Source: Amycolatopsis jiangsuensis (lineage in GTDB: Bacteria > Actinomycetota > Actinomycetes > Mycobacteriales > Pseudonocardiaceae). From it: a stretch of DNA of 64,000 nt. The stretch is from contig NZ_JACHMG010000001.1 of NCBI RefSeq assembly GCF_014204865.1, positions 6,288,501 to 6,352,500 of the forward strand, written 5' to 3'. Position 1 is the stretch's first letter. Each line of letters opens with the position of its first letter. The position numbers and the translations under genes were made by a program. Below are positions 1 through 8,775 of this stretch, in pieces. The notes under the pieces were generated by a model that did not search any database, was not told the DNA's origin, and saw only the letters and a program-made list of their open reading frames with translations.

Positions 1-1
1 G

Positions 2-439
2 CCGGAGACGACCAGAGCACGGCTGCGCCGCGGTCTGGCGGCGAAGCGTGCCTCCGGGGCGGCCAAGGTGCTGGGGATGTCGACCACCCGGCGGGCCGCC
101 GTGGTGGCGATCGTGGTGTGCGCGCTGGCGTTCACCGTCGCCGTGCCGTTGCGCACCTACCTCAGCCAGCGTTCGGAAGTGCGGGAGCAGGAAGCGCAGC
201 GGGCGCAGCTCCAGCAGGAGGTGGCCCAGCTGCGCAACCGCAAGGGCCAGCTGAGTGACCCGGCGCAGATCGAGGCGGAGGCCCGGCGCCGGCTCCGGTA
301 CGTCAAGCCCGGGGAGACGCCGTACGTCGTGCAACTGCCCGAGGACCAGCCCGCCGCGCCGCCGCGGCAGCCGGGACCGCAGGAGGTTCCGCAGGGTTCG
401 TGGTACGAGAACCTGTGGGATCAGGTTTCCGGCGGCTGA
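2..439 (+). CDS. FtsB/DivIC-like septum formation initiator (5' end outside window)
   Basis: Single-pass membrane protein of the septum formation initiator family, which bridges early and late divisome proteins at the division septum. The frame is open to the window edge, so the true start and the basic cytoplasmic tail lie upstream. One hydrophobic segment (encoded near 92-150) is followed by a coiled coil rich in Q, E and R, then the typical ending with RRRLRYVKPGETPYVV. The C-terminal tail is proline-rich. The order ftsB, DUF501, ppx/gppA is the usual actinobacterial one, normally just downstream of eno. The internal GTG at 68 is too close to the membrane segment to be the natural start. 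Confidence 0.85.
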   Translation, partial: PETTRARLRRGLAAKRASGAAKVLGMSTTRRAAVVAIVVCALAFTVAVPLRTYLSQRSEVREQEAQRAQLQQEVAQLRNRKGQLSDPAQIEAEARRRLRYVKPGETPYVVQLPEDQPAAPPRQPGPQEVPQGSWYENLWDQVSGG

Positions 440-664
440 GCTTGCCGTTCTGGCGTTCTCGCTGGCGATGGGTGGCTTCCGGCGCACTGTGACGACCTCC
501 TTCCGGTCCGGGGCGGGCTCGATGTCAGGAACGCTACGCCGCGGATCAGCCGGGTGCGGCCGGTCGAACAGGGTTGTGCACAGGGTCGCGGAGTTGGGGA
601 CAACCCGGGCGTTCCGGCGGAGGCTGCGGCCGTCCGGACGGCGGACGGCATTAGCCTGGACATC

Positions 665-1177
665 GTGAACAGCAGCACGCAGACGCCCCGTTTCGAGCCC
701 GTCACCGATGCCGACCGGGAGGTCATCGCGCAGCAGCTCGGCCGGCCGCCACGGGCCTTGCGGGCTGTCGCGGCGCGGTGCCCCGGTGGGCACCCGTCGG
801 TGGTTCAGACCAGCCCACGGCTGGAGAACGGCACCCCGTTCCCCACGCTGTACTACCTCACGTGCCCGCGGCTGACGTCGCTGGTCGGCACGCTCGAGGC
901 GTCCGGGATCATGAAGGAGATGACCGAACGGCTCGGCACCGACCCCGAGCTCGCGGCGGCCTACCAGCGCACGCACGAGACGTACCTCGCCGAACGGGAC
1001 GCCATCGAATCGCTCGGCACGCAGGTCACCGCCGGAGGAATGCCCGGACGGGTGAAGTGCCTGCACGTCCACCTCGCGCACACCCTCGCGGCCGGCCCGG
1101 GAACGAACCCCTTCGGCGACGAAACGCTGGCGTGGGTCCGCGAACAGGGCTGGCCGACCGGTGACTGCGCCGGGTGA
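665..1177 (+). CDS. DUF501 family protein
   Basis: Protein of 170 residues matching the actinobacterial DUF501 family, whose biochemical role is unknown. Recognisable parts are the REVIAQQLGRPPRALRAVA region near the N-terminus, the LYYLTCPRL stretch and the C-terminal GMPGRVKCLHVHLAHTLA block with its conserved Cys and His residues. I chose the GTG at 665 because family members start shortly before the PVTDADREVI-like segment; the frame is open back to 554, but those codons look like intergenic sequence. It sits between the ftsB-like gene and ppx/gppA, a conserved neighbourhood. Confidence 0.85.
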   Translation: MNSSTQTPRFEPVTDADREVIAQQLGRPPRALRAVAARCPGGHPSVVQTSPRLENGTPFPTLYYLTCPRLTSLVGTLEASGIMKEMTERLGTDPELAAAYQRTHETYLAERDAIESLGTQVTAGGMPGRVKCLHVHLAHTLAAGPGTNPFGDETLAWVREQGWPTGDCAG

Positions 1178-1299
1178 CGTCCGCTCGCCGGTGGGCAGTT
1201 CGCCGGCGTGGGGTCCGGGGACTCTGTGGGCAGCCGGAGGGGGCTGCGCTCCGGGAGGGGAAGGGTGGGTACGCAGGGGAGAAGGTAATGAGACCTGTG

Positions 1300-1680
1300 G
1301 GGGAAGGTGGTGGATCGTGCTGCTGTGGGGGGTGAGTGTTGCCGAGGGCGATGGGTGATCGTGGCCGTGGGCATTAGATCGTGCAGCCGAAGGCATGGAT
1401 CGTGCTGCGGTGGGTAGGTGTCGCCGAGGGCGATGCGTGACTGCGGTGCTGGGCGGTGGAACTGCGCGGCCGAAGTCGATGCGTGACGGTGGTCGTGGGC
1501 GGTGAGCTGTGTCGCCGACGGCTGTGGATCGTGTCGCTGTGGGTGGTGAATGGGTGTCCCGGAGGCCGATGCCCCACCGCCGCGTTGGACCGTGAACCGG
1601 GCGGTCGTGGGCAATGGGCCTGCCGGCGAGGGCAACGCGCCGACGTGCTGTGGGCAGCGCTGGGTAATGCCGGGTAGTCG
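1300..1680. repeat. Degenerate tandem repeat of about 42/85 bp, gene-free stretch
   Basis: G-rich, diverged tandem repeats made of words such as GGATCGTGCTG, GTGGG, GTCGCCGAGGGCGATG and GTGA in fixed order. Similar copies begin near 1312, 1397 and 1524, with half-units of about 42 bp between them. No strand gives a credible protein: frames are short on plus, and the minus frame is only the repeat read through. The upstream part (1178-1300) shows nothing I recognise. Confidence 0.55.
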
Positions 1681-1734
1681 TGGTCTGCCGGCGCAGGCCG
1701 GGAGTTGCTGCTGCAGGTAATGCGAAAGAGCGGG

Positions 1735-1972
1735 CCGTGAGGGGCGGGTCGTGAGCCCCGGCAGGAGTCCGACGTGAGCCCTGGACGCGAGCCGTGGCAG
1801 GAGTCCGGCCTGAGCCCTGGACACGAGCCCCGGCATGAGCCTCGGATACGAGCCCTGGCATGAGTCCGACGTGAGCCTCGGATAAGCGCCCCGGCAGGAG
1901 CCCGACCTAAGCTCCGACCTGAGCCCGACCTGAGCCCCCGCATGAACCCCGACCTGAGCCCGGGCATGAGAC
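1735..1972. repeat. Degenerate 12-bp minisatellite upstream of ppx/gppA
   Basis: About 20 imperfect copies of a 12-bp unit close to GAGCCCYGGCAT or GAGTCCGACCTG, read on plus, with a few phase slips. The array ends about 35 bp before the ppx/gppA start, so it forms that gene's upstream region. It has no spacers and is therefore not a CRISPR array. Confidence 0.65.
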
Positions 1973-2006
1973 GTGCGCACGAGGCCTGGGCAGTAAGGTC
2001 GGGGGT

Positions 2007-2960
2007 ATGCCTCGGGTAGCCGCGATCGACTGTGGGACCAACTCCATTCGTCTGCTCGTCGCCGAGTTGACGCCGCGTCATGACGGCACGGTCGACTTGC
2101 GTGATCTGCACCGCGAGATGCGCGTCGTGCGGCTCGGGCAGGGGGTCGACGCCACCGGGCGGCTCGCGCCGGAGGCGCTCGAGCGGACCCGGGCCGCGCT
2201 CGCCGACTACACCGTCGCGGCGCGGCGCAAGGGGGTCGAAAAGGTCCGGATGGTCGCCACCTCCGCGACCCGTGACGCGAGCAACCGCGACGAGTTCTTC
2301 GCCATGACCCGCGAGACGCTCGGCACCGAGGCCGAGGTGATCAGCGGCGACGAGGAAGCCCGGCTGTCGTTCACCGGCGCGGTCGGTGAGCAGGATCCAG
2401 ACGATGGCCCGTTCGTGGTCGTCGACGTCGGCGGTGGTTCCACCGAACTGGTGCTCGGCACCTGGAACGGCCGGGAGGCCGAGATGCTGGCCGCGAAGTC
2501 GGTCGACATCGGCTGCGTCCGGATCACCGAACGCACGCTGCCGGGCGACCCGCCCACCGCCGAGGAGATCGCGGCGGCTCGGGAGCTGGCGCGCCAGGTG
2601 CTCACCGAAGCGTTCGACGTCGTGGACGTCGCCAAGGCACGCACGTGGATCGGCGTCGCCGGCACGGTGACGACGTTGTCGGCGATCTCCCAGGAGCTGC
2701 CGGAGTACGACTCCGAGCGCACCCACCTGTCCAAGCTCACGCACGCCGACCTCGATCGTCTCGCCGCGAACCTGCTCGCCGCCGACCGCGCCACCCGTGC
2801 GGCCAATCCGGTGATCCACCCGGGCCGCGTCGACGTGATCGGCGGGGGCTCGGTGATCGTCCAGGTGCTGGCCGAGCAGTTCGCCGCCCGCGGTGGTCCG
2901 GACCAGCTCGTGGTCAGTGAGCACGACATCCTCGACGGCATCGCGCTGTCCCTGGCCTGA
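2007..2960 (+). CDS. ppx: Ppx/GppA family exopolyphosphatase
   Basis: Cytoplasmic phosphatase of the actin/hexokinase fold, 317 residues, the short two-domain form usual in actinobacteria. It hydrolyses terminal phosphates of polyphosphate or of pppGpp. Visible motifs are phosphate loop 1 (AIDCGTNSIRLLVAEL), the VATSATRDASNRDEF segment, ISGDEEARLSFTGAV and phosphate loop 2 (VVVDVGGGSTELVLG); the C-terminus carries SEHDILDGIALSLA. The ATG at 2007 sits directly before the first motif. It is the last gene of the ftsB-DUF501-ppx set, but the repeats upstream probably give it separate control. Substrate preference cannot be told from sequence. Confidence 0.9.
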   Translation: MPRVAAIDCGTNSIRLLVAELTPRHDGTVDLRDLHREMRVVRLGQGVDATGRLAPEALERTRAALADYTVAARRKGVEKVRMVATSATRDASNRDEFFAMTRETLGTEAEVISGDEEARLSFTGAVGEQDPDDGPFVVVDVGGGSTELVLGTWNGREAEMLAAKSVDIGCVRITERTLPGDPPTAEEIAAARELARQVLTEAFDVVDVAKARTWIGVAGTVTTLSAISQELPEYDSERTHLSKLTHADLDRLAANLLAADRATRAANPVIHPGRVDVIGGGSVIVQVLAEQFAARGGPDQLVVSEHDILDGIALSLA

Positions 2961-3130
2961 CTCGGCAGCGCTCCGACAAGGGGTCACTCCATGTGATCAC
3001 CGTCTGAAGTAGTGGGCCAACCGGGTGACGGACCGTGTTGTCATTCATTTGCAACCCGCTAACCCGACTTCCCGCGACGGTTCGCCGATAACGTCCGTCT
3101 CACTTTTCGGACGTCGAAATCGGAGGGGAC

Positions 3131-4750
3131 ATGCGGGGTTCAACCAGGTTCCGCGCCGCCGCAGCGGTGACAACCTTGTCACTGCTGCTGCTGACCGCGT
3201 GCGGTGGCGGTTCGAGCAGCGGCTCGTCGGGGGAGGCCGACCCGAACGGGACGTTCACCGTCTACGGCACCGAACCCCAGAACACGCTGATCCCGACGAA
3301 CACCAACGAACTGGGCGGCAGCAAGGCGGTCGACCCGATGTTCGCCGAGCTGGTCGGCTTCAAGGGGGAGAACGCCGAGCCGTTCAACCAGATGGCCGAA
3401 TCGATCACCACGACCGATTCCAAGGTCTACGACATCAAGATCAAGCACGGCTGGAAGTTCCACGACGGCACCGAGGTCAAGGCGAAGAACTTCGTCGACG
3501 CCTGGAACTACGGCGCCTACGCGCCCAACGGCCAGATCAACAGCACGTTCTTCGAGAACATCGAGGGCTACGCGGACGTGCACCCCGAGGACGAGAACGC
3601 CAAGCCGGCCGCGGACAAGATGTCCGGCCTCGTGGTGAAGAACGACTACGAGTTCCAGGTCACCCTCAGCGCCCCGTTCTCCGTCTTCGGCATCAAGATC
3701 GGCTACACCGCTTTCGCGCCGCTGCCGGACGCGTTCTTCAAGGACCCGAAGGCGTTCGCGCAGCACCCGATCGGCAACGGTCCGATGAAGTTCGTGAGCC
3801 GCACCCCGAACGCGGACATCAAGCTCACCCGCTTCGACGGCTACCAGGGCCAGGACAAGGTCAAGTTCAAGGACCTGGACATCAAGATCTACTCCAGCCA
3901 GGAAACCGCCTACCAGGACCTGCTCAGCAACAAGCTGGACTTCATCGAGACGCTGCCGCCCTCGGCGCTGGCCGGCAGCAAGTACAAGACCGACCTGAAG
4001 GACAACCTGGTCACCGGCCACCTGCTGGGCATCAGCACGATCGCCATCCCGTACTACGTTCCCGGGTACGACAACCTCGACCTGCGCAAGGCGATCTCGC
4101 TCGCGATCGACCGCGCGCAGATCACCAAGACCGTCATGAACGACACCTACGTGCCTGCCGACGGCTACGTCTCCCAGGGCATCCCGGGTTACCGGCCGGG
4201 CGTGTGCAAGTTCTGCAAGTTCGATCCGGCACAGGCGAAGATGTACTTCCAGAAGTCCGGTTTCAAGGGCAAGCTGACGATTGCCTCGAACGCCGACGGT
4301 GGCCGCAAGGAACCGCTGGTGGCCGCGTGCAACAGCATCAAGAAGACCCTCGGCGTGGCCTGTGACTTCGTGCCCGCCACCGACTTCGGCCAGTGGCGCA
4401 GCATCGTGGTCGGGCACAAGCTCACCGGCATGGGCCGGGCGGACTGGTCGGCCGACTACCCGTCGATCGAGGACTTCCTCAACCCGATCTTCCGGACCGG
4501 TGCGTCGTCGAACGACTCGGTGTACTCCAACCCCCAGGTCGACGCGAAGCTCGCCGAGGCCGACGGGACCGCCGACAAGGACGCCGCGGTGAAGCTCTAC
4601 CAGCAGGCCGAGGACATGATCGCCCAGGACCTGCCGTCGATCCCGGTGTGGGACGAGAAGGGCGTGGCCGCGAAGTCCGACCACGCCAAGACGGCCGGGC
4701 TGGACTTCCGCCGCCGCGCGGACCTCTCCACCGTCGAGGTCACGAAGTGA
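3131..4750 (+). CDS. Peptide ABC transporter substrate-binding lipoprotein (SBP family 5)
   Basis: Extracellular lipoprotein that captures peptides or similar ligands for the importer encoded downstream. Lipoprotein signal peptide with lipobox LTAC (Cys24), then a Gly/Ser-rich linker and an SBP_bac_5 fold: GWKFHDGTEVKAKNFVDAW, IGNGPMKFV and LRKAISLAIDRAQI are typical. An unusual CKFC pair lies near residue 360. Total length is 539 residues, normal for the family. A clear ribosome site (GGAGGGG) precedes the ATG at 3131. First gene of a five-gene operon, separated from the permease genes by a 23-bp-arm hairpin. Confidence 0.92.
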   Translation: MRGSTRFRAAAAVTTLSLLLLTACGGGSSSGSSGEADPNGTFTVYGTEPQNTLIPTNTNELGGSKAVDPMFAELVGFKGENAEPFNQMAESITTTDSKVYDIKIKHGWKFHDGTEVKAKNFVDAWNYGAYAPNGQINSTFFENIEGYADVHPEDENAKPAADKMSGLVVKNDYEFQVTLSAPFSVFGIKIGYTAFAPLPDAFFKDPKAFAQHPIGNGPMKFVSRTPNADIKLTRFDGYQGQDKVKFKDLDIKIYSSQETAYQDLLSNKLDFIETLPPSALAGSKYKTDLKDNLVTGHLLGISTIAIPYYVPGYDNLDLRKAISLAIDRAQITKTVMNDTYVPADGYVSQGIPGYRPGVCKFCKFDPAQAKMYFQKSGFKGKLTIASNADGGRKEPLVAACNSIKKTLGVACDFVPATDFGQWRSIVVGHKLTGMGRADWSADYPSIEDFLNPIFRTGASSNDSVYSNPQVDAKLAEADGTADKDAAVKLYQQAEDMIAQDLPSIPVWDEKGVAAKSDHAKTAGLDFRRRADLSTVEVTK

Positions 4751-4777
4751 CGCGCTGACCATCCGCTCCCACCACGC

Positions 4778-4827
4778 GGTTCGTGAGTGGCGAGGCCGGT
4801 CACAACCGGCCTCGCCACTCACGAACC
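4778..4827 (+). terminator. Perfect 23-bp hairpin between SBP and permease genes
   Basis: Arms 4778-4800 and 4805-4827 are perfect inverted complements around a 4-nt loop. Lying just after the binding-protein gene, it probably stabilises the upstream message or partly terminates it, so that binding protein is made in excess over the membrane subunits. A related hairpin ends the operon near 8729-8770. Confidence 0.7.
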
Positions 4828-4852
4828 CGGCGCGCACTCCTAGGAACCACGC

Positions 4853-5779
4853 ATGATTCGCTACGTCCTGCGCCGCCTGCTCCAGCTGATCCCGGTGTTC
4901 TTCGGCACCACGTTCCTGATCTACACGCTGGTGTGGGCCGTGCCCGGGGACCCGTTCTCCGGCAAATGCGGTCAACAGGCCTGCCCGCAGGCCTACATCG
5001 ACCTGATGACCGAGAAGTTCCACCTGGACGACAACCTGATCGTCCAGTACTTCAAGTACCTCGGCAGCCTGTTCACCGGCGACTGGGGTGAGACCTTCAA
5101 CGGCAACTCGGTCGGCGAGCTGATCGCCAACTCCTACCCGATCACGCTGCGGCTGGCGATCATCGCGGTGATCATCGAGGCCGTGATCGGGCTGTCCGCC
5201 GGGGTGCTGACCGGCCTGCGCGGCAGGGGTTTCCTGGACAATCTGGTGCTGGTCTCCACCACCTTCCTGATCTCCCTTCCGGTGTTCGTGACCGCGATCG
5301 TGCTGCAGATCGTGCTGGGTACCGAATTCGGCCTCATCGACGCGAGCGTGTCCGACGATCCCGGCATCGGTGAGCTGATCGTGCCGGGGATCGCGCTCGG
5401 CAGCCTGTCCATGGCCTACATCGCACGGCTGACCAGAACCTCGATCGCGGAGAACCGGCACGCCGACTACATCCGCACCGCGATCGCCAAGGGGCAGCCG
5501 AACAGCCGGGTGATCGGGGTGCACCTGCTGCGCAATTCGGTGATCCCGGTGCTCACGTTCCTGGGCACCGACCTGGGTGCGCTGATGGGTGGCGCGATCG
5601 TGACCGAGGGCGTGTTCAACATCAACGGCCTCGGTGGGCTCATCTTCCGCGGTATCCAGAACCGGGAGAGCGCGACCGTCGTCGGTGTCGTCGTGCTGCT
5701 GGTGCTGGTGTACCTGCTGATGAGCCTGATCGTGGACCTGCTCTACGCCGTTCTCGACCCGAGGATCCGTTATGACTGA
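4853..5779 (+). CDS. ABC transporter permease, DppB type
   Basis: First membrane subunit of the peptide importer, 308 residues, about six transmembrane segments. The N-terminus (MIRYVLRRLLQLIPVFFGTT) is the classic start of DppB/OppB proteins. The first external loop carries the pair GKCGQQACP. The ATPase-contact EAA loop reads YIRTAIAKGQPNSRVIGVHL. The last 8 nt overlap the next permease gene, which suggests translational coupling. Confidence 0.92.
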   Translation: MIRYVLRRLLQLIPVFFGTTFLIYTLVWAVPGDPFSGKCGQQACPQAYIDLMTEKFHLDDNLIVQYFKYLGSLFTGDWGETFNGNSVGELIANSYPITLRLAIIAVIIEAVIGLSAGVLTGLRGRGFLDNLVLVSTTFLISLPVFVTAIVLQIVLGTEFGLIDASVSDDPGIGELIVPGIALGSLSMAYIARLTRTSIAENRHADYIRTAIAKGQPNSRVIGVHLLRNSVIPVLTFLGTDLGALMGGAIVTEGVFNINGLGGLIFRGIQNRESATVVGVVVLLVLVYLLMSLIVDLLYAVLDPRIRYD

Positions 5780-6725
5780 CCCCAATCTCGTCGGTGGCGG
5801 GGGAGTCGACGCGGCGGAGCTGTCGCGTATCGACGATTCCGCTGCCGGACCGAAGAAACCCCGCAGCCTGTGGGCCGACGCCTGGCGCCAGTTGCGCCGG
5901 AAGCCGTCGTTCCTGATCGCCGCGGTGATCCTCCTGCTGGTGGTGCTGATCGCGATCGCGCCCGGGCTGTTCGCGCACGGCGATCCCGGCGCCGCCGACC
6001 TCACCCACGCGAACGAGGGACCGTCCGGCGACGCCTGGTTCGGCTACGACAACCAGGGCTACGACGTGTACACCCGCACCATCTACGGGGCACGGGCCTC
6101 GTTGCTGGTCGGGATCTTCGCGACCGTCCTGACTGTCCTCTTCGGATCGTTCATGGGCATCGTCGCGGGCTACTACGGCCGGCTCGTGGACAGCGTGTTC
6201 TCCCGGTTCGGCGACATCTTCGCCGGGCTGCCGTTCGTGCTCGGCGCGATCGTCATCCTCACCACGTTCAACGCGCCAGGGTCGAATCCCGGTCAGGTCA
6301 CCATCATCGTGCAGGTGGTGCTCTCGATCGCGGTGCTGTCCTGGCCGGTCGCGATGCGCATCATGCGCTCGGCGACGCTGGTGGCCAAGCAGCTGGACTA
6401 CGTCAAGGCGGCGCGGGCGCTCGGCGCGGGCACGCCCCGGATCGTGTTCCGGCACCTGCTGCCGAACACCCTGGCGCCGGTTCTGGTCTACGCCACCATC
6501 GCGCTCGGCGCGAACATCGGCGCCGAGGCGACGCTGGCCTACCTCGGCATCGGCGTGCGGCCGCCGGTCGTCTCGTGGGGCGTGATGATCAGCGATTCCC
6601 GCGACTACTTCCGGGCGATCCCGCACATGCTCCTGTTCCCCGGCGCGTTCGTCACCATCACCGTGCTCGCTTTCGTGATGCTCGGTGACGGAATCCGCGA
6701 CGCGCTCGACCCGAAGTCGAGGTAG
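5772..6725 (+). CDS. ABC transporter permease, DppC type
   Basis: Second membrane subunit, 317 residues, with a cytoplasmic N-terminal extension of about 45 residues before the first hydrophobic segment, as usual for DppC/OppC. The EAA loop is YVKAARALGAGTPRIVFRHL. The C-terminus LGDGIRDALDPKSR is family-typical. The start overlaps the upstream gene by 8 nt. Together with the DppB-like subunit it forms the channel through the cytoplasmic membrane. Confidence 0.92.
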   Translation: MTDPNLVGGGGVDAAELSRIDDSAAGPKKPRSLWADAWRQLRRKPSFLIAAVILLLVVLIAIAPGLFAHGDPGAADLTHANEGPSGDAWFGYDNQGYDVYTRTIYGARASLLVGIFATVLTVLFGSFMGIVAGYYGRLVDSVFSRFGDIFAGLPFVLGAIVILTTFNAPGSNPGQVTIIVQVVLSIAVLSWPVAMRIMRSATLVAKQLDYVKAARALGAGTPRIVFRHLLPNTLAPVLVYATIALGANIGAEATLAYLGIGVRPPVVSWGVMISDSRDYFRAIPHMLLFPGAFVTITVLAFVMLGDGIRDALDPKSR

Positions 6726-6731
6726 CCCCGC

Positions 6732-7733
6732 ATGTCCACAGTGGATGACGAGCTGCTGCTCGAGGTCGAGGACCTGCACGTGGAGTTCCGCACCTCCGAC
6801 GGAGTGGCGAACGTGCTCAACGGCGTCGGTTACGGCGTCCATGCCGGGGAAACGCTGGCGGTGCTGGGTGAATCCGGCTCGGGCAAGAGCGTGACCGCGC
6901 AGACGATCATGGGCATCCTGGACACCCCGCCCGGCGTGATCACCGCTGGTTCGATCCGCTACCGCGGTGAGGATTTGCTCACGGCGAGCCCGCAGCGACG
7001 GCGTGAGCTGCGGGGCGCGGAGATCGCGATGATCTTCCAGGACGCGCTTTCCGCGCTCAACCCGGTGTTCACCGTCGGGTTCCAGATCGAGGAGCAGCTG
7101 CGCGTCCGGCAGGGACTGTCCAAGAAGGACGCCCGTAAGCGGGCGATCGAGCTGCTGGAGCTGGTCCGTATCCCGGCCGCCGAGAGGCGGGTGAAGGACT
7201 ATCCGCACCAGTTCTCCGGCGGGATGCGCCAGCGCGCGATGATCGCGATGTCGCTCGCGCTCGACCCGGATCTGCTGATCGCGGACGAGCCGACGACCGC
7301 GCTGGACGTCACGGTGCAGGCGCAGATCATGGACCTGCTCGCGGAGATCCAGCGGGAACGCCGGATGGGGCTGATCCTGATCACCCACGACCTCGGGGTG
7401 GTCGCCGAGGTCGCGGACCGGATCGCGGTGATGTACGCCGGGCGGATCGTGGAACAGGCCGACGCGCGTGAGCTCTACAGCTCGCCGGGACACCCCTACA
7501 CCGCGGCGTTGATGGATTCGCTGCCGCGGCTGGACGTCAAGGGACAGACCCTCGAGACGATCAAGGGACTGCCGCCGAGCCTGCTGGACATCCCGCCCGG
7601 CTGTCCGTTCCATCCGCGGTGCAAGCGGGCCGAGCAGCACTGCCGCGACGAGCGGCCGCCCCTGCACGATCTCGGTCTCGGCCGGGTCAGTGCGTGTCAC
7701 TTCGCCGAAGAGGTGGTGGAAAGCCGTGGTTGA
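6732..7733 (+). CDS. Peptide ABC transporter ATP-binding protein, DppD type
   Basis: ATPase subunit of 333 residues. Walker A is GESGSGKSV, the signature is FSGGMRQR, Walker B is LLIADEP, and the H-loop lies in LILITHDLG. The C-terminal extension with [14 protein letters not shown] is the cysteine-bearing tail of oligopeptide/dipeptide transporter ATPases, which can bind an iron-sulphur cluster in some members. Starts 6 nt after the DppC-like gene and overlaps the next ATPase gene by 8 nt. Confidence 0.93.
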   Translation: MSTVDDELLLEVEDLHVEFRTSDGVANVLNGVGYGVHAGETLAVLGESGSGKSVTAQTIMGILDTPPGVITAGSIRYRGEDLLTASPQRRRELRGAEIAMIFQDALSALNPVFTVGFQIEEQLRVRQGLSKKDARKRAIELLELVRIPAAERRVKDYPHQFSGGMRQRAMIAMSLALDPDLLIADEPTTALDVTVQAQIMDLLAEIQRERRMGLILITHDLGVVAEVADRIAVMYAGRIVEQADARELYSSPGHPYTAALMDSLPRLDVKGQTLETIKGLPPSLLDIPPGCPFHPRCKRAEQHCRDERPPLHDLGLGRVSACHFAEEVVESRG

Positions 7734-8724
7734 GCCGATTCTCAGCGTGCGCGACCTGGTCAAGCACTTCCCGGTGCGCCAGGGCGTGCTGTTCAAGCGC
7801 ACGATCGGTCAGGTGAAGGCCGTCGACGGCGTTTCGTTCGACCTGATGCCCGGCGAAACCCTCGGCGTGGTGGGCGAATCCGGCTGCGGAAAGTCGACGC
7901 TCGCGCAGGTGCTGATGCGACTGGAGGAGCCGACCAGCGGCACCGCCAGCTTCGACGGCCGGGACCTGTTCCGGTTGCGGGGCGCGGAGCTGCGCAGGCT
8001 GCGGCGGGAGATCCAGATCGTCCTGCAGGACCCGTACACGTCGCTGAACCCGCGGATGACCGTCGGCGACATCGTCGGCGAGCCGTTCGAGATCCACCCC
8101 GACGTGGCGCCCAAGGGCTCGCGGGCGGCGAAGGTGCAGGAGCTGCTGGAAGTCGTCGGGCTGAACCCCGAGCACGCCAACCGTTATCCGCACCAGTTCT
8201 CCGGCGGGCAGCGTCAGCGCATCGGCATCGCGCGGGCGCTGGCGTTGCGGCCGAAGGTGATCATCTGCGACGAGCCGGTATCCGCTTTGGACGTGTCGAT
8301 CCAGGCGCAGGTGATGAACCTGCTCGGTGAGCTGCAGGGCGAGTTCGGACTGTCCTATGTGTTCATCGCGCACGACCTTTCGGTGGTGCGGCACCTGTCG
8401 AACCGGGTCGCGGTGATGTATCTGGGAAAGATCGTCGAGGTCGGCACCGAGGACGAGATCTACGAACGTCCGTCGCACCCCTACACCCAGGCGCTGCTTT
8501 CCGCGGTTCCGGTCGCCGATCCGGCGGTGCGCGGGCAGCGGCAGATCATCCGGCTCGACGGCGACCCGCCGAGCCCGCTGGACCCGCCGTCGGGCTGCCG
8601 GTTCCGCACCCGCTGCTGGAAGGCGGCCGACGTCTGCGCCACCGAGGTGCCGGCACTGGAGCCGCGCACCGACGGGCACCTGTCGGCCTGCCACTTCGCC
8701 GAGGTCCGCTCCGTCGTGCCGTGA
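7726..8724 (+). CDS. Peptide ABC transporter ATP-binding protein, DppF type
   Basis: Second ATPase subunit, 332 residues from the GTG at 7726. That start overlaps the preceding gene by 8 nt, the same spacing as between the two permease genes. Walker [10 protein letters not shown], signature FSGGQRQR, Walker B VIICDEP. The C-terminal oligopeptide-transporter tail carries [14 protein letters not shown]. An earlier in-frame ATG at 7690 would add residues unlike the family N-terminus. Last gene of the importer operon. Confidence 0.92.
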   Translation: MVEPILSVRDLVKHFPVRQGVLFKRTIGQVKAVDGVSFDLMPGETLGVVGESGCGKSTLAQVLMRLEEPTSGTASFDGRDLFRLRGAELRRLRREIQIVLQDPYTSLNPRMTVGDIVGEPFEIHPDVAPKGSRAAKVQELLEVVGLNPEHANRYPHQFSGGQRQRIGIARALALRPKVIICDEPVSALDVSIQAQVMNLLGELQGEFGLSYVFIAHDLSVVRHLSNRVAVMYLGKIVEVGTEDEIYERPSHPYTQALLSAVPVADPAVRGQRQIIRLDGDPPSPLDPPSGCRFRTRCWKAADVCATEVPALEPRTDGHLSACHFAEVRSVVP

Positions 8725-8728
8725 CGCC

Positions 8729-8770
8729 GGTGAGTGCTGAGTCCGGTCAGAACCGGACTCACCCCTCACG
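8729..8770. terminator. Terminator hairpin between convergent genes
   Basis: Inner arms 8738-8747 and 8752-8761 pair perfectly around a CAGA loop. Outer GTGAG and CTCAC (8730-8734 and 8765-8769) extend the stem across a small bulge. It lies between the end of the peptide importer operon and the end of the S10 peptidase gene, so it can serve both. Its outer and loop-side sequences resemble the 4778-4827 hairpin. Confidence 0.65.
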
Positions 8771-8775
8771 AGGGG

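Noticed and set aside
1735..1972. Possible CRISPR array
   Set aside because: The repeat unit is only 12 bp, degenerate and without spacers; no cas genes are nearby.
1374..2987. Minus-strand frame running through ppx and the repeat arrays
   Set aside because: Its protein is a shadow of ppx joined to translated repeats; no start or ribosome site fits.
3179..6004. Very long open frame on minus (941 codons) opposite the peptide importer genes
   Set aside because: It is antisense to three clear ABC genes, has a composition of Arg/His/Asp/Gln-rich nonsense and no domain; an effect of GC-rich third positions.
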